The notes beneath the pieces are model-generated. The model saw only the letters and a list, made by a program, of their open reading frames with translations, did no database searches and was not told where the DNA came from. A stretch of 64,000 bases of DNA, from positions 62,001 through 126,000 of the forward strand of contig CACJUU010000002.1 of the NCBI GenBank assembly GCA_902596605.1. Reading direction: 5' to 3'. The DNA comes from an uncultured Alphaproteobacteria bacterium. Its GTDB lineage: Bacteria; Pseudomonadota; Alphaproteobacteria; Rhodobacterales; Rhodobacteraceae. The translations under genes were made by a program, and so were the position numbers. Shown piece by piece: positions 26,454 to 36,427 of this stretch; within the stretch, counting starts at the first letter, position 1, and every line of letters begins with the position of its first letter.

Positions 26454-28916
26454 ATGAAAATACTCTTAAAAACAGTGCCTTATATTTTCATGGCATTGAT
26501 CTTATTTTTCCTGCTAATCTCAGGATTGTTCTTTTATTTAAGTTATCAATCCTTGCCAAAATATAGAAAGGACGTATTCTCTTCTGATATTCAATCAAAG
26601 GTCTCCATAAAAACAGATTTATACGCGGTTCCGCACATTACAGGACAGAGTGATGAAGAAACTTTTTTTGGCTTAGGGTATGTTCATGCACAAGAGCGAC
26701 TATGGCAAATGACTTATCTTAAACGCATATCCCAAGGTCGTTTATCTGAAATAAGTGGCCCAGAAACAGTGCTCCTAGACTCATTTATGAAGTCTCTGGA
26801 TCTACAAACTCTATCAAAGCATATTTTTCAAAATTTATCACCAGACTTAAAGAAAATTTTATCATCTTATTCCCAAGGCGTTAATTTTAGATTGAAAGAA
26901 ATACAGGATCAGGGTTTAGGTCGTGGATCTCCTGAATTTTTTTTCCAATCTCCAGAGGTCACCCCATGGAGCCCTATAGACAGTTTGACGATACTAAAAT
27001 TTATAGAGTTTATGTCATCTAACAAAGCGTTAACAGAAATAGAGCTCACATCTTTAATATTTTCGAACGTAATAGATGATAAAATAAAGCATTTGATAAG
27101 CGACTCAGACCTTCTTCGTTCCAAACTCGATGAAGTTATCTTAAATTTAAGGGAACAACAATTTGATGAGCGCCAAAAAGATGAAGACGGAAGTTATAAT
27201 GGCTTTTTTACACCTCCAAATGCTGGATTTTATTCAAACGTATTTGCAGCCGATGGTAGTCGGACGGCCTCTAAAAAATCGCTATTATCAACAAATTTAT
27301 TTCTTCCTTTGTCTTCACCATCGTTATGGTTGCTTGCCCACCTTGATCTAAAAGAGACTTCAGTAGTAGGAGCAACAGTTCCTGGCATACCAATTATATT
27401 TTCTGGAAAAAATAGCAAATTGGCATGGGGGTCGTCTTTTTCATTTGTCGACGACCAAGATCTTTATTTTGAAAAAATAAACTCGGCAAACAAAAACGAA
27501 TATCTTTCACCTTCGGGATACAAACGATTTTCAAATAAGAAAAAGTTAATAAAGGTAAAAGATAATGCCACTATAAGTTACGCAGTCAGGCGAACTGAAA
27601 ATCGAGTTATAATACCTCACGAACTATATGAAATGCAATCTATAGTTCCTGATGGTTTTCTTGTTTCTTTAGCTTGGACGGGGTTTAAAAATAATGATAA
27701 GACCCTTGAAACTTTTGTGAACTTAATGTCTGCAAAAAGCTTAAATGAATTTAAAACTAATATGTTACAAAGCAACAGCTTCAACTTGATTTTAGTAGTT
27801 GCTGATGAAACGGAAGTTAATTCTGTATTTATTGGGAATTCGCCCAAAAGAAAAAAGGAAAATGAGACAAAGGGGCAAGTAATTACGCCTGGTTGGAAGA
27901 TTGAGAATCAATGGCACTTAGATGAAAACGAGGACCCAAAACCTTTTGCTGTTTCTAAAAATAACGGGCTCATTCTTAATACAAACAATAGCTTTTCAGA
28001 AAGCCCTTTCCCTCATCATATGAGTTTCAATTGGGGTGATGAACAAAGACTTCTTAGAGCAACAAAAATGGTTAGCAAAAGAGAGTTTCATAGTACTGAA
28101 AGCTTTAGAGAACTACAAAATGACTTTATTTCAGAGCCTGCTCGTACTTTATTACCACTCATGGGCAAAGAACTTTGGTTTCAGTATGATAATATTGATC
28201 CAGATGACATCAATGAGATCAAAACCCGCAGTCTAGAACTTTTAACGAATTGGAATGGAAATATGATGGCTGGCTCACCAGAGCCACTTATTTATGCAAC
28301 ATGGGTTGAAACATTTATAAAAATGCTTCTCGAAGATGAACTCAGTTTCAATCATTCATCTGCTATTATGGCCAGCCCACTATTTTTGGAAAAAGTACTT
28401 AGAAAATACAAAAATGCTGAAGAATGGTGTGATATAAAACATTCCGATAAAATTGAAACATGTGTAGAATTATCCAAAAAATCACTCACAAAAAGTCTTC
28501 GAAAATTAAAGGAAGTATATGGATCCGATTTAACCAATTGGAGATGGGGTGATGCAAGACGAATAAACCATCCTTCTTTTTCAGTTAATGGCATTCTAAT
28601 TCCAAAGTTCTTGCAAGAAATATCAAGTGAGAATTCCGGAAGCAAACACACTTTAAATTCAATAATGTTAAGGGACTTATCTAATTATAAAGTAGCAAAG
28701 GGTAGCTCGTTCAAAATGATAATTGACTTTTCTTCACCAACTAAAAATATGTTTATCATTCCCTCCGGGCAAAGTGGCCATTTATTATCGAGGCATTATG
28801 ATGATCAAACGAATCTTTGGAAAAGTGGAAATTATATATACTTGTCTGGGGTCAGAGATTTAATATTAGGCGGGGCTAAGGGCGAGATTATTATCCATCC
28901 TTTGTCAATCGAATAG
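26454..28916 (+). CDS. Penicillin acylase family Ntn hydrolase, membrane-anchored
   Basis: An 820-residue precursor with an N-terminal hydrophobic segment (about 9-30) that is either a signal or an anchor. The alpha region has GLGYVHAQERLWQM. Self-processing is expected before Ser261 in YSNVFAADGSRTASKKSLL; the usual SNNW motif is SNVF here, but the nucleophile Ser is kept. A beta-chain GSKHTLN-like segment near residue 725 is also typical. Relatives hydrolyse amides including beta-lactams and acyl-homoserine lactones; the substrate cannot be read from sequence. The 3' end overlaps that of sufS by 12 bases. Confidence 0.88.
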   Translation: MKILLKTVPYIFMALILFFLLISGLFFYLSYQSLPKYRKDVFSSDIQSKVSIKTDLYAVPHITGQSDEETFFGLGYVHAQERLWQMTYLKRISQGRLSEISGPETVLLDSFMKSLDLQTLSKHIFQNLSPDLKKILSSYSQGVNFRLKEIQDQGLGRGSPEFFFQSPEVTPWSPIDSLTILKFIEFMSSNKALTEIELTSLIFSNVIDDKIKHLISDSDLLRSKLDEVILNLREQQFDERQKDEDGSYNGFFTPPNAGFYSNVFAADGSRTASKKSLLSTNLFLPLSSPSLWLLAHLDLKETSVVGATVPGIPIIFSGKNSKLAWGSSFSFVDDQDLYFEKINSANKNEYLSPSGYKRFSNKKKLIKVKDNATISYAVRRTENRVIIPHELYEMQSIVPDGFLVSLAWTGFKNNDKTLETFVNLMSAKSLNEFKTNMLQSNSFNLILVVADETEVNSVFIGNSPKRKKENETKGQVITPGWKIENQWHLDENEDPKPFAVSKNNGLILNTNNSFSESPFPHHMSFNWGDEQRLLRATKMVSKREFHSTESFRELQNDFISEPARTLLPLMGKELWFQYDNIDPDDINEIKTRSLELLTNWNGNMMAGSPEPLIYATWVETFIKMLLEDELSFNHSSAIMASPLFLEKVLRKYKNAEEWCDIKHSDKIETCVELSKKSLTKSLRKLKEVYGSDLTNWRWGDARRINHPSFSVNGILIPKFLQEISSENSGSKHTLNSIMLRDLSNYKVAKGSSFKMIIDFSSPTKNMFIIPSGQSGHLLSRHYDDQTNLWKSGNYIYLSGVRDLILGGAKGEIIIHPLSIE

Positions 28917-30125
28917 TTTTTTACATTTCATTAATGATCCAATAAGAGTATCAATTTCTTGTTCAGTGTTGTAAAGGGCAAGACTTGCTCTGCAAGTAGC
29001 AGGCACTCCAATAAAGTCCATTAAAGGTTGAGCGCAATGGTGGCCGGACCTAACTGCAACACCATTTGCATCTAATATTGTAGCCATATCATGGGCGTGT
29101 GCGTTCCCTTTCATAGAAAAAGAAAATATAGCGAGATTATTCTTATGAAAACAGTGTCTAACCAACCAATCTAACTTCTCTAACTCGGTTCGTGTAAAAT
29201 CTGTTATTGACTTTTCGTACTCTAAAACTGATTTTCTGTCTAGATTTTGAACAAAGTCTATAGCAGCGCCAAGACCAATTATTTCGGCTATCCCTGGTGT
29301 GCCAGCCTCAAATAAAAATGGAGACTTATTATAAATCACATCGTCTTTTGTGACACTTTTTATCATTTCACCCCCACCATTAAATGGAACCATTTCATCT
29401 ATTCTTTTTTTATTAACGTAAAGTACTCCAGTGCCAGTTGGCCCAAAAAGCTTATGGCCTGTAAATGTATAAAAATCACACCCAATATCCTCAACATTAA
29501 TTTCCAAGTGAACAATAGCCTGAGAACCATCCAATACGGTCACAATTCCTCTTTCTTTGAGTGCTTTACAAATTTTCTTAACATCAAGGATGGATCCAAA
29601 AACATTGGACATGTGTGTTATGCAAGCCATTTTTGTTTTTGGAGAAATCTTTTTCTCGATCATATCTAATGATATTTGACCGTTCTCATCTGGATCAATC
29701 CAAATAAGCTTAATGCCTTTTCTAGATCTTAAAAAATGCCAGGGAACAATGTTAGCATGATGCTCTAACGTTGACAAAATAATCTCATCTCCAGACACAA
29801 GGTTTTGGTTAGCCCACCCGTATGAAACAAGATTTAATGCCTCAGTAGAACCCGATGTAAATATAATTTCCTCTTGAAAAGAGGCTCCTAAGAAGGCAAC
29901 AACCTTGTCTCTTACTGCTTCATATTTTTCTGTCGCGAGGTTCGATAAGTAGTGCAACCCTCTGTGAACATTTGAATACTCGCTTTCATAACATTTTTTT
30001 ACAGCTTCTATTACTTTAATCGGCTTTTGTGATGAAGCTCCATTATCTAAGTAAACCAGAGGCTTATCGTTTACTTTCTTAGAAAGTATTGGAAATTCTT
30101 TTCTAAATTCTAGAACATCAAACAT
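28905..30125 (-). CDS. sufS: SufS-type cysteine desulfurase
   Basis: A group II PLP-dependent cysteine desulfurase supplying sulfur to the SufBCD scaffold. Typical segments are LVYLDNGASSQKP, the YSNVHRGLHYLSN motif, the lysine motif FTGHKLFGPTGTG, and the short-loop active-site Cys (about residue 364) in SGHHCAQPL. I start at ATG 30125 (MFDVLEFRKEFP), which overlaps the stop of the upstream Yip1-like gene; the longer frame would add 14 non-conserved residues. It is last gene of the suf operon here. No SufE or SufU partner is visible in the operon. Confidence 0.93.
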   Translation of the reverse strand: MFDVLEFRKEFPILSKKVNDKPLVYLDNGASSQKPIKVIEAVKKCYESEYSNVHRGLHYLSNLATEKYEAVRDKVVAFLGASFQEEIIFTSGSTEALNLVSYGWANQNLVSGDEIILSTLEHHANIVPWHFLRSRKGIKLIWIDPDENGQISLDMIEKKISPKTKMACITHMSNVFGSILDVKKICKALKERGIVTVLDGSQAIVHLEINVEDIGCDFYTFTGHKLFGPTGTGVLYVNKKRIDEMVPFNGGGEMIKSVTKDDVIYNKSPFLFEAGTPGIAEIIGLGAAIDFVQNLDRKSVLEYEKSITDFTRTELEKLDWLVRHCFHKNNLAIFSFSMKGNAHAHDMATILDANGVAVRSGHHCAQPLMDFIGVPATCRASLALYNTEQEIDTLIGSLMKCKKLFD

Positions 30126-30729
30126 TCGGCAAATCACCGCGTAATAAAAATTGTATAATTGATACAAATATCATAAATAAAAATCCCATAGTTAATGACA
30201 CAGTAATCGCACCCAGAAATGCTGTTAATAGGACGCTTTTGAATTTATATAGTGTTGACACTACAGAAGACAATGCCCAGATAAACCACACTAATTCAAA
30301 AAACCTACAAATATAGTATAAGTCAAATGAAATAAATAGAAATAATACCTGCATAAATTTGAAGACGAATGTTACTAAAAACAAAAACAAGACATTTTTT
30401 CCTAATTCTTCGATGCCTATTTTTTTATTGGAAAAGTTACTAAAAAATAAAATAGAGACCATCACAGTTATTATAAAAATTAATTCAAAGGCGAACATAC
30501 TTAAGGGATTGAAGATGAACGATAATGAATTATTTTCAAGTAACTTTGAGGCATTCTCAGATGACTTAAAGAATAGCCTTTCTAACGAGGAGTTTAAGAG
30601 AGAGGTTATGGCTGCGATAAAAACAGCGCCCTCTAGTACAGAAATTAATTTCAATTTTATTGGGCTCAATGCATCTGGCAAATCTGCTGGCCTTCTGAGA
30701 GCTATCTTGAGTGTATGTTTCCAGTCCAT
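30118..30729 (-). CDS. Yip1-like polytopic membrane protein
   Basis: A 203-residue, very hydrophobic protein with an N-terminal amphipathic stretch (KIALRRPADLPDAL) and about five membrane spans, resembling the bacterial Yip1 domain architecture. It is the second of two such genes inserted between sufD and sufS and overlaps the sufS start. Its function is unknown; a membrane platform for the Suf complex or an unrelated passenger are both possible. Sequence similarity to Yip1 is judged from topology and from its neighbour, so the family call is moderate. Confidence 0.6.
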   Translation of the reverse strand: MDWKHTLKIALRRPADLPDALSPIKLKLISVLEGAVFIAAITSLLNSSLERLFFKSSENASKLLENNSLSFIFNPLSMFAFELIFIITVMVSILFFSNFSNKKIGIEELGKNVLFLFLVTFVFKFMQVLFLFISFDLYYICRFFELVWFIWALSSVVSTLYKFKSVLLTAFLGAITVSLTMGFLFMIFVSIIQFLLRGDLPNV

Positions 30730-30744
30730 AAGCTTTCAAGTTCC

Positions 30745-31311
30745 TTAGCTAAAATTTATAAGAACAACGGGTACAAAATACAAACAGGTCACAATCAAAG
30801 TGAAAAGGTTTCTATCCTTAAAATTTGAAACAAAACTGACAATTCGCGAGAAAATATACACTATAATTAGCTCTGAAAGAATGACAAGGACAAGCTCTAT
30901 TGCTCCAGATATGAATATTTTTGCAACGCTCGCAACTAGAATTACTAAAGTTGATACAGAAAGAGACCAAAATAAAGCTAGTCTAGTTTGAAAACCCGAG
31001 GAAATAGATCCAAACATTTTCAATATCAAGTGAAGAATAAATCCCAAAAGATACATAAATATAGGAAGAAAAAAAAGGTAGGAGACAACCACAGCTGTTA
31101 TAACAGATAGGTAAGGATCCTCCTGAACTTGACCGGTGACTTCTATTAATTGTGACAGTAGCAACATTAAACAAGTAAAATACAGAAGGGGTAGCAATTG
31201 GCTTTCTTTATCGCGTAGTTCAAATTGCTGATCAATAGAAGCGTCAAGGTCACTGAATGCTGAGATTATAGCTGTAAAGAAACCTTTGTTAATTTTTAAC
31301 TGTTTATTCAT
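30745..31311 (-). CDS. Yip1-domain membrane protein
   Basis: A membrane protein of 188 residues from the ATG at 31311, which overlaps the sufD stop. A soluble N-terminal part (AIISAFSDLDASIDQQFELRD) precedes five hydrophobic segments, including LSVITAVVVSYLFFLPIFMYLLGFILHLILKMFG, a layout seen in Yip1 family proteins. It is translationally coupled to sufD and followed 15 bases later by a second similar gene. The placement inside an Fe-S assembly operon is the only functional clue. Confidence 0.65.
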   Translation of the reverse strand: MNKQLKINKGFFTAIISAFSDLDASIDQQFELRDKESQLLPLLYFTCLMLLLSQLIEVTGQVQEDPYLSVITAVVVSYLFFLPIFMYLLGFILHLILKMFGSISSGFQTRLALFWSLSVSTLVILVASVAKIFISGAIELVLVILSELIIVYIFSRIVSFVSNFKDRNLFTLIVTCLYFVPVVLINFS

Positions 31312-32524
31312 GAAAAAAGCTTGAGGTCCAAACATCGATATAGTTACTCAGCTCTGATTTAATGCTTTCATCTTCAATCTCATCTAAGGCTTCCGAAATA
31401 AACGCGGTTATCAGCATTTCTTTAGCTTTATTCCTATGTACACCTCTACTCAGTAAATAAAATAGGCTTTCTCTATCTAGGGAACTGGACGTCGATCCAT
31501 GAGAGCAAATTACATCATCGGCATAAATCTCGAGTTCTGGCTTACATAAAAACTTAGAGTTTTCGTTAAGCAAAAGAGATCTACTAGATTGATAGCCGTC
31601 AGTCTTTTGTGCTTCAGGTGCAACATAGATTTTACCTCGTACTATTGAGGTGCAATCATTCTCTAATACTGATTTAAAAACTTGCCTACTTTTACATTCA
31701 AAAGCATTATGATTTATTAACACATTTTCATCACTAAAATGATGTTTTTTATTTATTAGACTGACGTTCGCAATTGAAGTGTTTATACCTGGCCCATTTA
31801 GATGCAATTCAATCTCATTTCTTGTCGACTTAGTATTTAATCTCAGTCCAAAGTGATTAAAGGTTGATTTTTCAGCCATATCACAAAACTTATGAGAAAT
31901 TTTAGGAAAAACATTATTTTCTCCAGTTAAATCTAGGTAATTTAACTTAGCATTTTTGTCTAAATAAATTTCGGTTACTGAATTGAAAACAGAGAGATTA
32001 TTTCCTGTTTCTATAATGGTAGCTTCTACACCTTTTTGAACAATAATTAGGTTTCTTTGGAAGCAATTGCGTGCAGACTTATTAGTTTTATTATGTATTA
32101 CAAGCGGTTTTTTAAAACTCTCTGACAAATTGAGGGCATAACCAACTTTGGGATTGAGACTATTATCTCTGGCCAAAGGTCTAGGAACAAGTTTTTGGGA
32201 CTTTTCTTCAAGCTTACCAAAATAGTTTTTTGTAAAGGAATCTTCATCAGCAATTTCGTCCATAATGCTAGAAATTTTATAGCTTTTGTCACTATCTAAT
32301 TCCATGATATCACCATCGATAGTCAGCTCAGGTTCATATAGATGGGTTCCTTTCAGATTAATTAGGTCCATATCAGAAATTTCTTGAACAAGATTGGAAA
32401 CTATATCCAAGTTACTCTTTCTCCAATATTCTGATCTACGATTTACTTTCTCAATACTTGCACTATTACGTTCAAATTCTTGGCTTAAAGAATCATACCA
32501 ACTACTTGTATTTGCATGGATCAA
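31304..32524 (-). CDS. sufD: Fe-S cluster assembly protein SufD
   Basis: The scaffold partner of SufB in the SufBC2D complex, needed for iron acquisition during cluster assembly. The 406-residue protein shows the SUF beta-helix core with VAPEAQKTDGYQSSRSLLLNENSKFLCKPELEIYADDVICSHGSTSSSLDRESLFYLLSRG, the most conserved SufD/SufB region, including the H in CSHG. The N-terminal part is divergent, as usual for SufD. It overlaps sufC (start in ATGA) and the following Yip1-like gene. Confidence 0.93.
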   Translation of the reverse strand: MIHANTSSWYDSLSQEFERNSASIEKVNRRSEYWRKSNLDIVSNLVQEISDMDLINLKGTHLYEPELTIDGDIMELDSDKSYKISSIMDEIADEDSFTKNYFGKLEEKSQKLVPRPLARDNSLNPKVGYALNLSESFKKPLVIHNKTNKSARNCFQRNLIIVQKGVEATIIETGNNLSVFNSVTEIYLDKNAKLNYLDLTGENNVFPKISHKFCDMAEKSTFNHFGLRLNTKSTRNEIELHLNGPGINTSIANVSLINKKHHFSDENVLINHNAFECKSRQVFKSVLENDCTSIVRGKIYVAPEAQKTDGYQSSRSLLLNENSKFLCKPELEIYADDVICSHGSTSSSLDRESLFYLLSRGVHRNKAKEMLITAFISEALDEIEDESIKSELSNYIDVWTSSFFHE

Positions 32525-33294
32525 TGTTTTCCCTTACCTAGTTGTAGGAAATCTTTATATCCTGTCTCCTCAACATGAAGAGCGAGAGTTTTGTCACCAG
32601 TTTTTACTATTCTTCCATCTACCATGATGTGAACAAAATCAGGCACTATATAATTCAGAAGTCTTTGATAATGGGTGATAACCAGAAACGAACGGGAAGA
32701 TGATGAAAAGTTATTTACTCCTTTAGAGACTAACTTCATAGCGTCAACGTCCAACCCGCTATCTGTTTCATCAAGGATTACAAATCTGGGCTCGAGTAAA
32801 CACATTTGTAAAATTTCATTTCGTTTTTTTTCTCCTCCCGATGCACCAACATTGACCGGCCGTTTCATCATTTCGTCACTAATTTCTAAATCTTTTGCTA
32901 TGCTACGTACAAGCTTCAAAAAGTCTGCTGCATTGAGCTCTTCTTGACCTCTTGTTTTTCTTTGTGAATTTAAAGCGGTTCTGAGAAAATTCATATTACC
33001 AACTCCAGGTATTTCTATTGGATATTGAAAGGCCATAAAAATTCCAAGTGCCGCTCGTTCCTCTACTTCAGTCTCCAACAAATCACTTCCGTCAAAATTA
33101 ACAGTACCACTATCAATTATATATCCATCTTTCCCTGCCAGAACACTCGATAGTGTAGATTTCCCAGACCCATTTGGTCCCATTATGGCATGAACTTCGC
33201 CTGGTTTAATGGAAAGTGATAAACCCTTAATAATCTGTTTTTCTTCTTCTTCCAAAGAAACTTTTAAATCATCGATGTTTAACATATTAGCCAA
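32521..33294 (-). CDS. sufC: Fe-S cluster assembly ATPase SufC
   Basis: An ABC-type ATPase that drives conformational change in SufBD. The 257 residues have Walker [10 protein letters not shown] (39-47), a Q-loop in MAFQYP, a signature GASGGEKKR (150-158) and Walker B FVILDE (171-176). The [11 protein letters not shown] segment is typical of SufC rather than transport ATPases. It overlaps sufB and sufD by a few bases at each end, consistent with stoichiometric coupled synthesis. Confidence 0.96.
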   Translation of the reverse strand: MANMLNIDDLKVSLEEEEKQIIKGLSLSIKPGEVHAIMGPNGSGKSTLSSVLAGKDGYIIDSGTVNFDGSDLLETEVEERAALGIFMAFQYPIEIPGVGNMNFLRTALNSQRKTRGQEELNAADFLKLVRSIAKDLEISDEMMKRPVNVGASGGEKKRNEILQMCLLEPRFVILDETDSGLDVDAMKLVSKGVNNFSSSSRSFLVITHYQRLLNYIVPDFVHIMVDGRIVKTGDKTLALHVEETGYKDFLQLGKGKH

Positions 33295-34807
33295 CGGACC
33301 CCTCTAAAGAGATTGCGACTAATTTTTGTGCCTCCATTGCAAACTCCATTGGGAGTGCTTGTAATACCTCCTTACAAAACCCATTCACGATCAATGCTAC
33401 AGCATCTTCTTCTCCAATCCCCCTTTGCATACAATAAAAGAGCTGATCATCGTCTACCTTTGACGTTGTGGCTTCATGTTCAGCTCTCGCGCTACTATTA
33501 TTTACCTCAATATAGGGAACAGTATGCGCTCCACATTTATTGCCAATGAGTAGACTATCACATTGGGTAAAATTTCTTGAGTTTTGTGATCTACCCCCAA
33601 TTTGCACGAGTCCTCTATAGGTGTTTTGAGCTTTTCCAGCACTAATTCCCTTGGATACAATTCTACTATTTGTGTTTTTTCCAAGATGTATCATCTTAGT
33701 GCCAGTATCGGCCTGTTGCATATTATTGGTGATAGCTATTGAGTAGAACTCACCAGACGAGTTATCACCTTTTAAAACACAAGACGGATATTTCCAGGTT
33801 ATTGCAGATCCTGTCTCTACCTGTGTCCACATGACTTTGGAATTTCTACCCCTACAATCAGCACGTTTAGTAACAAAGTTGTAAATACCACCAACCCCGT
33901 TCTCATCGCCTGGAAACCAATTTTGTACCGTAGAATATTTAATTTCCGATTCGTCAAGAATCACAAGTTCTACAACGGCAGCATGCAACTGGCTCTCATC
34001 CCTTTGTGGCGCAGTACACCCTTCCAAATAACTTACGTAGGAATTATCGTCTGCTATAATCAATGTTCTCTCAAATTGTCCAGTGTTTTCAGCGTTTATT
34101 CTAAAGTAGGTCGACAACTCCATAGGACATCTTACTCCTTTAGGAATGTACACAAATGATCCATCAGAAAAAACAGCAGCATTGAGGCAAGCAAAAAAGT
34201 TATCTGATATTGGTACAACAGATCCTAGGTATTTCTTAACTAAGTCAGGATATTCCTTTATGGCTTCTGATATTGAACAAAATATAACCCCGGCAGATTT
34301 TAACTCTTCTTTAAAGGTTGTTCCGACCGAAACACTATCAAAAACCGCATCAACCGCAACTTTGCGATTTTCGGAGTTATCTTCAGAATTATCTTCAATC
34401 ACACCAGCGAGCTTCTTTTGCTCGGTTAATGGAATTCCTAGCTTTGAGTAGGTTTCAAGAAGTTTTGGATCTACTTCATCTAAGCTTTTTGGCTTTTCTT
34501 TCATATTGGCAGGCCGAGCATAATAATACTGATCTTGAAAGTCGATTTCAGGAATTTTTAACAGCGCCCAATCGGGCTGTTTAAGTTTCTTCCATCTATT
34601 AAATGCCTTTAGTCTCCAATCGAGCATCCACTTAGGTTCATTATTCTTTTTTGATATAAGCTTAACAATATCTTCATTTAATCCTAAAGGGGCATACTCC
34701 GTCTCTATATCTGTTGAGAACCCATATTTATACGTATCCCCAACGGATTTTACTGTTGAAAGAGTTTCCTTATCAATTACGTCCCTAGCCTCATAATTAT
34801 CTGTCAT
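33287..34807 (-). CDS. sufB: Fe-S cluster assembly protein SufB
   Basis: The main scaffold of the Suf system, 506 residues. Conserved elements are the [21 protein letters not shown] segment, [37 protein letters not shown], the NTYRGLVQI motif and the cluster-site region [36 protein letters not shown]. It is preceded by a NifS-type desulfurase gene overlapping its start. This order, regulator-desulfurase-sufB-sufC-sufD-sufS, is common in alphaproteobacteria. Confidence 0.96.
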   Translation of the reverse strand: MTDNYEARDVIDKETLSTVKSVGDTYKYGFSTDIETEYAPLGLNEDIVKLISKKNNEPKWMLDWRLKAFNRWKKLKQPDWALLKIPEIDFQDQYYYARPANMKEKPKSLDEVDPKLLETYSKLGIPLTEQKKLAGVIEDNSEDNSENRKVAVDAVFDSVSVGTTFKEELKSAGVIFCSISEAIKEYPDLVKKYLGSVVPISDNFFACLNAAVFSDGSFVYIPKGVRCPMELSTYFRINAENTGQFERTLIIADDNSYVSYLEGCTAPQRDESQLHAAVVELVILDESEIKYSTVQNWFPGDENGVGGIYNFVTKRADCRGRNSKVMWTQVETGSAITWKYPSCVLKGDNSSGEFYSIAITNNMQQADTGTKMIHLGKNTNSRIVSKGISAGKAQNTYRGLVQIGGRSQNSRNFTQCDSLLIGNKCGAHTVPYIEVNNSSARAEHEATTSKVDDDQLFYCMQRGIGEEDAVALIVNGFCKEVLQALPMEFAMEAQKLVAISLEGSVG

Positions 34808-35874
34808 TTATTAAGATTCCCTGCATTTTTATGTCTTGAATATAATTGTTTCCATGAGAAAATAAAGGCTTCAATATCACTTTTTTTCGTATTGGGTCCC
34901 AATGATACCCTAATTGAACAGCTTGCAAGATCTTCCTCGTATTTCATCTCCTTTAATAGACTTATTTCACTTAATTTTCCAGACGAACATGCTGTGCCCG
35001 ATGAAACACTGAAACCTTCAAGGTCTAAAGCAATTACTTGGCTTTCGCCTTTCCAACCTGGGGTTATAATGCAGGATGTATTTGGTAGTCTCTTTTCTTT
35101 TTCGCCAACAATTATAGAGTTTTTTGAGATTTCTCTTACTTCATGCTCTAGCATATCTCTTAAAATCTCAATTTCTTTCCATACGCCATCTTTAACAAGT
35201 TTAATAGAGTAGGCTAAGGCTTCAGAAAATGCAGCGATAAGCATAAAATTTTCGGTCCCTGCTCTTAATCCAAATTCTTGGTTTCCGCCTAAAATTGTAG
35301 ATTCAATTAAATCCTCGTTTTTAACAAAAAGCACCCCTACCCCTTTTGGTCCACAAACTTTGTGCGAAGCCAAGAAAAATGCTTGAGGCTGAATCTCGTT
35401 AAATTTAATAGCTATTTTTCCAATTGCTTGAACTGCATCAGTGCACGCTATATCTTTGGGAACATTTTGTAATATACCTGTCTCGGAGTTGGCAATTTGC
35501 AAAGCCTGATTATTTTTAGAGGTATTTGAAGAAACTAGCCCATTTTTCTTCACCGGTATAGACACATCACACCACCTTTTTACACAATCGTGTTCAATAG
35601 CTGAACATTCCAATCTTTTATTATGTAAAAATAGCGCCGCAGACTCCGACGCGCCAGATGTAAAGATTATTGTACCCCTATCGAGGCCTAGGAGGCCCAT
35701 CACATCATCTCTTGAACGTTCAATTATATTTCGTGCTTCTCTTCCTTCAAAGTGAACTGAGCTCGCATTACCTATCAAATCCAGATTTGAAATTATGCTT
35801 CTTCGAGAATTTTCACACAATAACGCGCTTGCATTCCAATCAAAGTAACGTCTGCCATTTTGTAAGAGCGTCAT
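34804..35874 (-). CDS. NifS/IscS-type cysteine desulfurase
   Basis: A group I cysteine desulfurase distinct from the SufS at the other end of the operon. It shows [22 protein letters not shown], the PLP lysine in [16 protein letters not shown] and the long-loop active-site Cys in [13 protein letters not shown] start at ATG 35874 ([14 protein letters not shown], 356 residues), which shares a base with the regulator's TAA stop; the longer frame adds 11 unlikely residues. It is somewhat shorter than IscS. Having two desulfurases suggests division of labour between Fe-S assembly and tRNA thiolation (MnmA is encoded in this window). Confidence 0.9.
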   Translation of the reverse strand: MTLLQNGRRYFDWNASALLCENSRRSIISNLDLIGNASSVHFEGREARNIIERSRDDVMGLLGLDRGTIIFTSGASESAALFLHNKRLECSAIEHDCVKRWCDVSIPVKKNGLVSSNTSKNNQALQIANSETGILQNVPKDIACTDAVQAIGKIAIKFNEIQPQAFFLASHKVCGPKGVGVLFVKNEDLIESTILGGNQEFGLRAGTENFMLIAAFSEALAYSIKLVKDGVWKEIEILRDMLEHEVREISKNSIIVGEKEKRLPNTSCIITPGWKGESQVIALDLEGFSVSSGTACSSGKLSEISLLKEMKYEEDLASCSIRVSLGPNTKKSDIEAFIFSWKQLYSRHKNAGNLNK

Positions 35875-36326
35875 TAAGCTTGCGCAAAACTTGATACTGC
35901 TTGACATGGCTCCATGGAATCAGAGGCAACATCTTCTAGTGAGATATTGTGTAAAAATAGGTAAACTTGAGATGAAAACTGTTCCCAAAACTTTTCAGTT
36001 AAAACCAGCTCAAAAGGTTTTGGTAAAATCTTTGTTTCAATTTTATCGTTAACAGAAATTGCAGCAAAATTTTCATCAACGGCTTCCATAATGTCGTGGA
36101 TCCTTATATTTTTTGGATGAGAATTTAAGCTAAATCCCCCTGATGCCCCTCTTACAGCTTTTACTAAACTTGCTTTACGCAACTTCATAAAAAGTTGTTC
36201 AAGGTAAGTTTGTGAAATGCCGGTTTCATTGGAAACTTCAGACACCGATACATTTGAGTTTAAATCTTTTCTAGCGATATATGCCATCGCTATCAAAGCG
36301 TATTTACCTTTTGTGCTTAGTCTCAT
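35874..36326 (-). CDS. Rrf2/IscR-family regulator lacking the cluster cysteines
   Basis: The first gene of the suf operon. The N-terminal winged helix is typical of IscR: MRLSTKGKYALIAMAYIA, ISQTYLEQLFMKLRKASLVKAVRGASGGFSL. IscR normally ligates a [2Fe-2S] cluster with three cysteines and a His in the segment after the wing; here that segment (ENFAAISVNDKIETKILPK) has none, and the only Cys is near the C-terminus. It may therefore act as an apo-type repressor/activator or use another signal. The ATG at 36326 gives 150 residues. A palindrome at 36368-36387 is a candidate binding site. Confidence 0.88.
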   Translation of the reverse strand: MRLSTKGKYALIAMAYIARKDLNSNVSVSEVSNETGISQTYLEQLFMKLRKASLVKAVRGASGGFSLNSHPKNIRIHDIMEAVDENFAAISVNDKIETKILPKPFELVLTEKFWEQFSSQVYLFLHNISLEDVASDSMEPCQAVSSFAQA

Positions 36327-36367
36327 GCTTAAAATTAACAAATAAAATATAAATTATATTTAAAATA

Positions 36368-36387
36368 GCTTGACTTAGAGGTCAAGC
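36368..36387. promoter_or_regulatory. Palindrome in the suf/hydrolase divergent promoter region
   Basis: GCTTGAC (36368-36374) and GTCAAGC (36381-36387) are perfect inverted arms around six bases. TTGACC on the minus strand could be the suf -35 element, so a protein bound here would control suf transcription. The dyad fits the type of site recognised by Rrf2-family dimers. The adjacent regulator gene is the obvious candidate; this is inference. Confidence 0.6.
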
Positions 36388-36427
36388 AATTAGTAACTGT
36401 AGATCATTGAATGATAAAGGAACTTCA

